This document shows, piece after piece, positions 15,757 to 20,970 of a stretch of DNA of 20,970 bases; within the stretch, counting starts at the first letter, position 1, and the number at the start of each line of letters is the position of its first letter. The translations under genes and the position numbers were made by a program. The stretch covers positions 1 to 20,970 of the forward strand of contig CAJTSU010000047.1 of assembly GCA_910579055.1 (NCBI GenBank), given 5' to 3'. Under the pieces are notes generated by a model. It was not told the DNA's origin, ran no database searches, and worked only from the letters and a program-made list of their open reading frames with translations. This stretch comes from an uncultured Mailhella sp. (GTDB lineage Bacteria; Desulfobacterota; Desulfovibrionia; Desulfovibrionales; Desulfovibrionaceae).

Positions 15757-15948
15757 TGCAATACGAAATACGCCCAGCCGCGCCATGAGTGCGGCAAAAG
15801 CGTTATGAGCCTGTTCGACTGCAAGCCGGGAAGCCGCGTCATCGATCTCGGCTGTGGCAGCGGAGTGCTCACAACAACGTTCGCGGAACGCGGTTTTTCC
15901 GTACTTGGTGGAGAGCCTTCTGACGCCATGTTGGAACGGGCGGCATGA
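15757..15948 (+). pseudogene. N-terminal remnant of a class I SAM-dependent methyltransferase
   Basis: The frame gives NTKYAQPRHECGKSVMSLFD, then CKPGSRVIDLGCGSGVLTTT and FAERGFSVLGGEPSDAMLERA, which is a standard motif I plus the start of the acidic loop. It stops at 15948, about 65 codons in, where full-length proteins have 200 or more. Even the acidic loop is changed (GGEPS where G-V/D-D-P-S is usual). No start codon with a ribosome-binding site precedes it. A short frame 15945-16019 (MTFRNFNPVLQQITFEYRAP and four more residues) overlaps its stop and may be a separate scrap. This is most simply a deleted gene. Confidence 0.65.
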
Positions 15949-16082
15949 CTTTCCGGAACTTCAATCCTGTTCTGCAACAGATCACCTTTGAATATCGTGC
16001 TCCGGTGTTTGAGCGATAATTCCCCATACTTTCTGAGCTATCAGGCAAAAATTGATTTCCGGGGCAGATGTGGCGTGTTCAA

Positions 16083-16112
16083 TTGACAAAATGCCATGTT
16101 CCGGGGGATTAT
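16083..16112 (+). promoter_or_regulatory. Predicted promoter of the cbiA-cbiC operon
   Basis: A consensus TTGACA (16083-16088) lies 18 bases before GATTAT (16107-16112). The predicted leader to ATG 16231 is about 110 bases and contains several hairpins. Confidence 0.5.
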
Positions 16113-16156
16113 CGGGGAGAAGTCCCTCTTTGCCCGGCGGCTTGCAAACTGCCGCT

Positions 16157-16198
16157 TTCAGGGAATGGACTGCATTCCTGCGGCGTGCCTTCCCTGAA
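16157..16198 (+). promoter_or_regulatory. Structured leader upstream of the 80-residue gene and cbiA
   Basis: TTCAGGGAA (16157-16165) and TTCCCTGAA (16190-16198) are perfect inverted copies around a 24-base loop. Just upstream GCGGC and GCCGC (about 16136-16154) make another small stem. The cobalamin riboswitch core was looked for and not seen. The stem ends about 20 bases before the AAAGGA ribosome-binding site, so translational control is possible. Confidence 0.4.
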
Positions 16199-16230
16199 GG
16201 GTGAGGCTTCAAACCACAAAGGAATTTTTG

Positions 16231-16473
16231 ATGAAGTACCTCATTCTTGAAGATTTTTCCGGTCAGCCGGTGTGTTTTCTCTTTCCCCGGCGTGTCGATC
16301 ATGGGGATATGCGCGATCAGTTGCCCTACGGCAAAGTCATCTCCGCAGGTTACACCGAACTGCAAGACGGCCGTTTCGTCTGCACCGGCGGCTCGCAGGA
16401 ACTGAACGCTCAGGCCCGCCCCGACGAGGACCCGGCCCTGCTGGCGGAATCGCTGCGCCACCGCAATACCTGA
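16231..16473 (+). CDS. Small soluble protein of unknown function at the head of the cobalamin operon (80 residues)
   Basis: ATG 16231 follows AAAGGA at eight bases. The protein (MKYLILEDFSGQPVCFLFPR and onward) has a beta-rich look, with no membrane segment or signal peptide. Notable parts are HGDMRDQLPYGKVISAGYTEL and a final RPDEDPALLAESLRHRNT, possibly an alpha helix. The coding quality and ribosome-binding site support a real gene. It ends 12 bases before cbiA, the same gap as between cbiA and cbiC, so the three form an operon. I do not recognise a family; a role linked to cobalamin synthesis is inference from position only. Confidence 0.8.
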   Translation: MKYLILEDFSGQPVCFLFPRRVDHGDMRDQLPYGKVISAGYTELQDGRFVCTGGSQELNAQARPDEDPALLAESLRHRNT

Positions 16474-16485
16474 TCACTTCCTGCC

Positions 16486-17955
16486 ATGACAGGTTTCTGC
16501 GCTGCGCAACGCCTCCCTTCCGTGCTGATCACCGGTGCGGGAAGCGGCTGCGGCAAGACCACCGTTTCACTTGCGCTGATGGCTGCATGCCGAAAACGAG
16601 GGCTTTCCGTCCATCCGTTCAAGACCGGCCCGGATTTCATCGATCCAGGCTGGCATACTGCCGCATGCGGTGTCGCCTCCCTCAATCTCGACCCCTGGAT
16701 GCAGAGCTGGAAGGAGTTTCCCGAGAACGCCGCGCACCAGCTTTTTCTCCATCCCCGGCCCCTCGCCGAAACCGGCGCTGTGCATTCCGCCCCCGACATT
16801 GCCGTCATTGAGGGCGCGATGGGGTTGTACGACGGGCTTCCGGGCGTTGCAGCCTCCGCTGCGGATGTGGCCCTTGCACTTCATATCCCCCTGCTGCTGG
16901 TTATCAATGTACGGGGCATGTCCGCCAGCGCCGCCGCCGTGGCCAGAGGGCTGGCCGGCCTGCGCCCCGGCCTCTCTGTAGCCGGCGCTCTTTGTGTCAT
17001 GTCCGGGAGCGAACGGCACGAGGCTTTTCTGCGCTCAGCTTTTGCCGAATTCTGTCCGGATATTCCCCTGTTCGGGGTACTGCCCCGTATGGAAAACATC
17101 GCCCTGCCTTCGCGTCATCTTGGCCTGACCCAGGCCGCAGAATTTTGTCAACATGCCGAAGACGCAAGTTTTTTTGCCAGATTGGCGGATCTGGCTGAAA
17201 CCCACATCGACCTCGATGCCCTGCTGACCCGCCTGCGCGACCTTGCGCCGTCTTTTCCTCCTTCCGGGAATACGTTTTTTTCTTCCCGGACAACACAGGC
17301 CGATGCAATGGAGGAACGTGGAAAACCGGTGCGCATCGCCCTTGCGCGTGACGAAGCGTTCAGTTTCTGGTATCCGGAAAACACCACTTTGCTGGAAAAG
17401 GCAGGCGCGGAACTTGTTCCCTTCTCTCCGGTGCATGATGCGGGGCTTCCCCCCGATTCGCATGGTCTTATTCTGCCGGGCGGTTATCCCGAACTGCATG
17501 CCGAACGTCTTTCCGCCAACGCTTCCATGCGCGAAGCGATCCGCCTTTTTGCCGAAGATCACACGGTTTACGGTGAATGCGGCGGCTTTCTCTATCTCAT
17601 GACCGGACTGGAAAAAGACGGAAAAACCTTTCCTCTGTGTAACTGCCTGCCGTTACGCGCCCGTATGGAGTCCCGCCACGCCGCCTTGGGCTACCGGGAA
17701 GCACAGGGGCTGTCCGGCCCCTGGAAAAATCTGACGGTGCGGGGACACGAATTTCACTATTCACGCGTACTCGAAAAATCTGCCGAGATTCCACCTCTCT
17801 GGGAACTGCGCATTCCTTCCGCATCCTCCTTGTCCGGCACATGCCGGGAGTGTGAAGGAGCGTCTCTCGGATATGTCTCGGGTTCCTATGTCCATCTGTC
17901 ACTGCTTTCCCACCCTGATGCCGCGCGGAGCTTTGTCTCCTGCTGCCGCCCCTGA
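16486..17955 (+). CDS. cbiA: Cobyrinic acid a,c-diamide synthase CbiA
   Basis: CbiA uses ATP and glutamine to amidate the a and c side chains of cobyrinic acid in the anaerobic (early cobalt) cobalamin pathway. The 489-residue protein has an N-terminal dethiobiotin-synthetase-like ATPase domain with P-loop GAGSGCGKTT (17-26), the substrate-side signature KTGPDFIDPGWH and EGAMGLYDG. Its C-terminal class I glutamine amidotransferase domain has LILPGGYPELHAE, nucleophile Cys365 in YGECGGFLYL and a conserved His470 in SYVHLSLLSHP. Length is typical. The ribosome-binding site before ATG 16486 is weak, so translation may be coupled to the upstream gene. CobB, the aerobic counterpart acting on hydrogenobyrinic acid, is the alternative, but neighbouring CbiC and the anaerobic host favour CbiA. 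Confidence 0.93.
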   Translation: MTGFCAAQRLPSVLITGAGSGCGKTTVSLALMAACRKRGLSVHPFKTGPDFIDPGWHTAACGVASLNLDPWMQSWKEFPENAAHQLFLHPRPLAETGAVHSAPDIAVIEGAMGLYDGLPGVAASAADVALALHIPLLLVINVRGMSASAAAVARGLAGLRPGLSVAGALCVMSGSERHEAFLRSAFAEFCPDIPLFGVLPRMENIALPSRHLGLTQAAEFCQHAEDASFFARLADLAETHIDLDALLTRLRDLAPSFPPSGNTFFSSRTTQADAMEERGKPVRIALARDEAFSFWYPENTTLLEKAGAELVPFSPVHDAGLPPDSHGLILPGGYPELHAERLSANASMREAIRLFAEDHTVYGECGGFLYLMTGLEKDGKTFPLCNCLPLRARMESRHAALGYREAQGLSGPWKNLTVRGHEFHYSRVLEKSAEIPPLWELRIPSASSLSGTCRECEGASLGYVSGSYVHLSLLSHPDAARSFVSCCRP

Positions 17956-17967
17956 AAAGGATATGCC

Positions 17968-18654
17968 ATGCCCAGCCCTGCCAGTCCGCTTTCCCCCGAT
18001 GCTCAACAGGCCGCCGCACTGATTCCGCCGGACGATATTGAAGCGCGTTCTTTCGCCATTATTGACGGAGAAATTCCGGAACCGCGTCCCTTTACCGGCT
18101 ACGCCTGGGAAGTTGCCCGGCGTCTGGTGCACACCAGCGGCGATATTTCCCTTCCCGGCGATCTCTATCTGCCGGATGAGTCCGTATGCGGCGGCGTGCA
18201 AGCCCTGCGGCGCGGCTGCGCCATTTTCACCGATACCCGCATGGCCTGTTCCGGCATTCCCGCCCGGCGGCTTGCCCCCCTGAACAGTTCCGTGCAATGC
18301 CTGCTCGACCTGCCCGGCGTAGCGGACAGGGCTCGAACCGACAACATTACGCGCGCCCGCGCCGCCATGCTTCTGGCCGGAAACGCTCTTTCCGGCAGTA
18401 TTGTCGCCATTGGCAATGCCCCTACCGCATTGCTCACCCTGCTGCAATTACTGGGCGAGGGCCTGCCAGAACCAGCCCTGATCATCGGCATGCCCGTGGG
18501 CTTTGTGAACGCCGCCGAATCCAAGGAACTGCTGGTGCGCAGCGGACGCCCCTGCCTCGTGCTGCGCGGACGCAAGGGAGGCTCCCCGCTCGCCGCCGCG
18601 ACGGTCAACGCCCTGGCCGTTATTGCGGGGCGCAGGCCTGTCGCGGCGACATAA
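17968..18654 (+). CDS. cbiC: Precorrin-8X / cobalt-precorrin-8 methylmutase CbiC
   Basis: CbiC moves the methyl group from C-11 to C-12 to give cobyrinic acid, the substrate of CbiA. The 228-residue protein has the catalytic His55 in RRLVHTSGD, the conserved FTDTRMACSGI, DNITRARAAM and AIGNAPTAL motifs, and GMPVGFVNAAESKELL. It is slightly longer than the usual ~210 because of an N-terminal extension. AAAAGGA lies seven bases before ATG 17968, and cbiA ends 12 bases upstream. The genes for the two consecutive steps are therefore adjacent. Other cbi genes are not in this window. A perfect hairpin follows the stop. Confidence 0.95.
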   Translation: MPSPASPLSPDAQQAAALIPPDDIEARSFAIIDGEIPEPRPFTGYAWEVARRLVHTSGDISLPGDLYLPDESVCGGVQALRRGCAIFTDTRMACSGIPARRLAPLNSSVQCLLDLPGVADRARTDNITRARAAMLLAGNALSGSIVAIGNAPTALLTLLQLLGEGLPEPALIIGMPVGFVNAAESKELLVRSGRPCLVLRGRKGGSPLAAATVNALAVIAGRRPVAAT

Positions 18655-18655
18655 C

Positions 18656-18699
18656 CACGTTCGCTTCGCCGAAATCAAGCTTTCGGCGAAGCGAACGTG
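18656..18699. terminator. Perfect 19-base hairpin between convergent cbiC and the YdjM-like gene
   Basis: Arms at 18656-18674 and 18681-18699 are exact reverse complements around a 6-base loop, starting one base after the cbiC stop. No U-run follows on either strand. Its position suits a bidirectional transcript end. It is related in sequence to the hairpin at 15473-15511, so it may instead be a member of a dispersed repeat family. Confidence 0.65.
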
Positions 18700-18765
18700 A
18701 CGTTAAATGCAAGACATTCAACGTTGTATGCCTCTAGCAGGCACGAAGGGGGATTTCAAACGAAC

Positions 18766-19284
18766 TTACCCCGCCAGATGCCGCAGGCCACGCAGGGCGC
18801 TGTTCAGCAAGGGCCGCAATTCGTCTCCTTTTATCAGCCACATCACTCCAAGGGCGACGGCAAGAAAGACATACTCCCCAAGGCTCCCGGTACGGCAGAG
18901 GTTGAGGGAAAAGCGCGGCGTCCGGGAAAACGGCATCAGCGGAACGCCCGAAGGCGTACACATATCCAGCAGAACATGCGCCATGCCTCCCAGCCCAAGC
19001 CCGGCCATCAGCACGGGCAGTTCCGTCAGGCCGGGAACCAGACGGGCCAGCCCGGGCGCGGCAAACGCGGCGATCCAGATCGCCAGCCACCAGCCCAGCC
19101 AGTGCGTCGTCCGGCGGTGAATAGCATAAAATGCCTTGCGTTCATTGGGGAACAGTCCGGCAACCTTCTGATCGATGACGTCCGGGGCGATGCTTCCCAA
19201 CCATGCCGCGCCCACGGCCAAAGGAGGCAAGCCGGCCAACACCGCGGCCCCTGCCCCCACAATCTGATGCGTGACCCACTTCAT
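18766..19284 (-). CDS. Membrane-bound metal-dependent hydrolase, YdjM family
   Basis: The 172-residue product has about four hydrophobic segments and the family's metal-site motifs: GSIAPDVID, HRRTTHWLGWWLA and GGMAHVLLDMCTPSGVPLMP. E. coli YdjM has the matching GFTHS and SHILADMLTPAGVPLL. YdjM proteins are inner-membrane proteins of unknown substrate; E. coli ydjM is LexA-regulated, but no LexA box was recognised here. ATG 19284 is favoured because family similarity begins at MKWVTHQIVGAG. A GGGGGAG lies about a dozen bases upstream and the start overlaps the stop of the decayed YccF frame as ATGA. The gene converges on cbiC. Confidence 0.82.
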   Translation of the reverse strand: MKWVTHQIVGAGAAVLAGLPPLAVGAAWLGSIAPDVIDQKVAGLFPNERKAFYAIHRRTTHWLGWWLAIWIAAFAAPGLARLVPGLTELPVLMAGLGLGGMAHVLLDMCTPSGVPLMPFSRTPRFSLNLCRTGSLGEYVFLAVALGVMWLIKGDELRPLLNSALRGLRHLAG

Positions 19285-19531
19285 GCGCTTTCTGTCTCCC
19301 CCCCGCGCACACGACGCGCTTGTTCCTGAGCACGGGCCTGCCATGCGGCCGCCGCCAGATCCGCGGACACTAGCGCGCGCCCGAAGGGCCACAGACAAGC
19401 TCCGCCCGTTTGACATGTTGTCAGGCAAAGGGCAAACCAATGACGGCCATGACACAGGCCGCCGGCGAAACCAGATGCCCGATGGCCAGCCGGATAATAT
19501 GGCCCACGATGCCAAAGGCCGCGATACCGAA
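19281..19531 (-). pseudogene. Decayed YccF-domain inner-membrane protein gene
   Basis: Two minus-strand frames together spell a YccF domain. Codons 19531-19424 give FGIAAFGIVGHIIRLAIGHL then VSPAACVMAVIGLPFA, followed by a TGA where the family has a bulky residue. The same frame continues QHVKRA. After a one-base shift near 19403 a second frame gives GACLWPFGRALVSADLAAAA and on to ARRVRGGETESA and stop. E. coli YccF has IIGIPVGIANFKIAAIALWP then VGRRVVSVETAQAAREANAR at the matching place. The N-terminal part was not found. The last frame's stop overlaps the YdjM-like start (ATGA), suggesting the two were once coupled. A sequencing error could explain one lesion but less easily both. Confidence 0.6.
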
Positions 19532-19675
19532 TCATCCTGCCCGGTCAGCGTATCGCGCCGGACAAGATTATGCGCTCCCGGCCTCCGCACAACGAATTGC
19601 CAAGCCTTTTCCGGCAGTATAGAAAAAAACATTCCACCAAACAAGCAACCGGGCGCAAGCCCGTCAGTGGACTCC

Positions 19676-20797
19676 ATGCGCATACTGTTCTGCACCCACG
19701 ATATCGACAGCGGAGGATCGGGCCGCAGCCTGTCCATACTTCTGGAACATCTGGCGAAACGTCACACTGTTTCCCTGCTGTCCCTCATCCCTCCCTCTCC
19801 CGACAAAGCTCGCGCAGCCCGCTACCGTGAATTGGGCATCCCCCTTTCGGTTTTCCCCTGGGGCTGGCTCCCTGTGGACTTTGTCGGCTGCCCCGTCGAT
19901 GCGGCCGCGCAAAAAAAACGCAGCGCACAGTTGCGCGACTTCATCCCTCAAGTCAAGCGCCTGAGCGAAAGTGCGGACGCAATATGCTTCAACGGGTATC
20001 CTTCTGCCAGTTTGGCGAGTGTTTTCCCCTCTTCCGTGCCCAAATATCTTATCGCCAGGGAGGTTCTTCAGGAGGAATCCCCCGGCTTTCCCTCGGTGGC
20101 CGCCTTTCTGCGCTCGCGGATCAGCCGTGCCATTGCCATCGGCCCGGTGGAGGCAGACCAGCTTGAACGGATGGGCGTCCCCTGTTCCCTTGTCTTTAAT
20201 ACCGGTTCAACCACGCCGGAATTTACGCCCCTCCCCCCTCTTTCACCGTTGCGCTTTGGAGCCTTCGGGCAATTTGTGCCCTGTAAGGGCATGGATACCC
20301 TGGCTCTGGCAACGGAAATTGCCGCTCCGGAACTGCGCAGGCACAACGCAACTGTTTACGTTTTCGGCGGCACGGGCAATCCTGCTCTCTCACCGCTGGA
20401 AGAGCCGGTGCGCAATTTTCTATGCCAAAAAAATCTGGAAGACGTGATGCGTCTGGAAGGCTGGACCAATAACGTGGAAACGCACATGAAAACCATGCAT
20501 TGCATCGTGCGCCCCGACGCCACGGGGTCCCCCTGGGGAAGAGACATTATCGAAGCCATGAGCCTGGGGCGTCCGGTTCTGGCTACCGGCAGCGAAAATG
20601 TCTTCATTCGTGAAGGCCATACCGGCTGGCTGGTTGCCCCCGGAGACGCGCAAGCACTCGCGCGGGCGCTTGCCGGGCTGGCGCGCGCCCCTTCATTGCT
20701 GGGCCGGATGGCGAAGAATGCTTTCGACTTTGCACGGGAAAATTTTGACCCGGAAACAAATGCGGAGCGGATTGAAAGAATTCTGGCAGGAGGGTAG
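19676..20797 (+). CDS. GT-B glycosyltransferase (family 4-like)
   Basis: The 373-residue protein begins MRILFCTHDIDSGGSGRSLS, the usual glycine-rich N-terminal loop of retaining GT-B enzymes. The C-terminal domain has LRFGAFGQFVPCKGMDTLALA, a donor-binding segment PWGRDIIEAMSLGRPVLATG and GHTGWLVAPGDAQALARAL, all standard for GT4-type transferases. There is no signal peptide or membrane segment, so it likely works at the cytoplasmic face on lipid-linked glycans or surface polysaccharide; donor and acceptor cannot be told. The frame is open for 135 more codons upstream, but that part antisenses the YccF remnant and lacks GT similarity. ATG 19676 has only a weak GTGGA before it. No other glycan genes are visible nearby. 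Confidence 0.85.
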   Translation: MRILFCTHDIDSGGSGRSLSILLEHLAKRHTVSLLSLIPPSPDKARAARYRELGIPLSVFPWGWLPVDFVGCPVDAAAQKKRSAQLRDFIPQVKRLSESADAICFNGYPSASLASVFPSSVPKYLIAREVLQEESPGFPSVAAFLRSRISRAIAIGPVEADQLERMGVPCSLVFNTGSTTPEFTPLPPLSPLRFGAFGQFVPCKGMDTLALATEIAAPELRRHNATVYVFGGTGNPALSPLEEPVRNFLCQKNLEDVMRLEGWTNNVETHMKTMHCIVRPDATGSPWGRDIIEAMSLGRPVLATGSENVFIREGHTGWLVAPGDAQALARALAGLARAPSLLGRMAKNAFDFARENFDPETNAERIERILAGG

Positions 20798-20811
20798 CGC
20801 AGCTTCACGAA

Positions 20812-20832
20812 GGACGGTTCTATGACAGAGCC
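20812..20832 (-). repeat. Degenerate MITE-end-like sequence
   Basis: On the minus strand this reads GGCTCTGT, three bases, then AGAACCGT, closely resembling the start of the solo repeat at 15043-15072. It lies 15 bases past the glycosyltransferase stop. The rest of 20798-20909 shows nothing certain. Confidence 0.3.
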
Positions 20833-20909
20833 TTACTGAGTTCGTATTGAAAATATTCAGCTGGTAGTGACTTCTTGTGCTTGGCCGAGATGATGGTTAT
20901 GTTCAAATC

Positions 20910-20970
20910 ATGAAAAAGAAGCTGCTTTCCCCTGTCAACGACCATGTTTTCAAGCGAGTGTTCGGCAAGC
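20910..20970 (+). CDS. Rpn-family recombination-promoting nuclease/putative transposase (N-terminus only)
   Basis: The frame from ATG 20910 to the window end gives MKKKLLSPVNDHVFKRVFGK. The pattern of a basic start followed by SP-x-ND-x-VFK-x-x-FG is the highly conserved N-terminus of Rpn/PD-(D/E)XK nuclease transposase proteins (RpnA-E, formerly YhgA-like). The catalytic motifs lie beyond the window. No clear ribosome-binding site is seen, so the start is chosen from the family pattern. Confidence 0.75.
   Translation, partial: MKKKLLSPVNDHVFKRVFGK

Noticed and set aside
15559..15948. 129-codon frame fusing the orphan RNA region to the methyltransferase fragment
   Set aside because: It would have to read through a strong intrinsic terminator, and the first 60 codons look non-coding. 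Only the part from about 15757 resembles a protein family.
16020..16230. Cobalamin riboswitch upstream of the cbiA operon
   Set aside because: The conserved B12-box and core elements were not found; only generic hairpins are present.
19285..19737. N-terminal extension of the YdjM-like gene to a 323-residue protein
   Set aside because: The extra 151 codons show no family similarity, and other frames of the same stretch carry the YccF remnant.
15539..20832. A 5.3-kb composite transposon bounded by the MITE-end-like sequences at 15539 and 20812-20832
   Set aside because: Both ends are degenerate, no matching target duplication was found, and the interior is ordinary cobalamin and glycosyltransferase genes.

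Overview
The window is GC-rich bacterial chromosome that reads most like a member of the Desulfovibrionaceae (Desulfovibrio or Bilophila type). That placement is an inference from protein flavour, the anaerobic cobalamin genes and the gene order. No 16S gene is present to settle it.

Layout. (1) 3-3654, plus strand: a tightly packed run of a TPR protein C-terminus (CpoB/YbgF-like), dprA, a XerC-type tyrosine recombinase and a METTL21-like methyltransferase, with overlapping or nearly abutting genes. (2) 3729-5993, minus strand: a membrane-bound Cache-like/GGDEF/EAL protein whose GGDEF motif is ruined but whose EAL site looks intact, so it is probably a c-di-GMP phosphodiesterase. Upstream is a 553-base gap with a perfect (GA)20 tract. 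(3) 6547-12971, minus strand: the classical proteostasis cluster tRNA-Leu, tig, clpP, clpX, lon. Trigger factor receives nascent chains; ClpXP and Lon degrade failed ones. The tig-clpP gap carries a 76-base exact second copy of the tig 3' end. (4) 12972-15263: rlmD, flanked by non-coding DNA containing a 123-base MITE-like element with a near-perfect 8-base target duplication, plus a further solo repeat. (5) 15264-16230: a 46-residue membrane protein gene, a predicted ~190-nt transcript ending in a strong intrinsic terminator, and a methyltransferase remnant. (6) 16231-18654, plus strand: an 80-residue unknown gene, cbiA and cbiC as a three-gene cobalamin operon, with a promoter and structured leader but no recognisable cobalamin riboswitch. 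(7) 18766-19531, minus strand: a YdjM-like membrane hydrolase preceded by a decayed YccF gene. (8) 19676-20970, plus strand: a GT-B glycosyltransferase and the first 20 codons of an Rpn-family nuclease/transposase.

Most of the window is housekeeping. The unusual signals lie in the gaps: the (GA)20 tract, the tig 3'-end duplication, the MITE and its relatives, the orphan transcript with terminator, and repeated strong hairpins that lack a U-tract directly after genes. No wholly new defence or metabolic system is convincingly visible.
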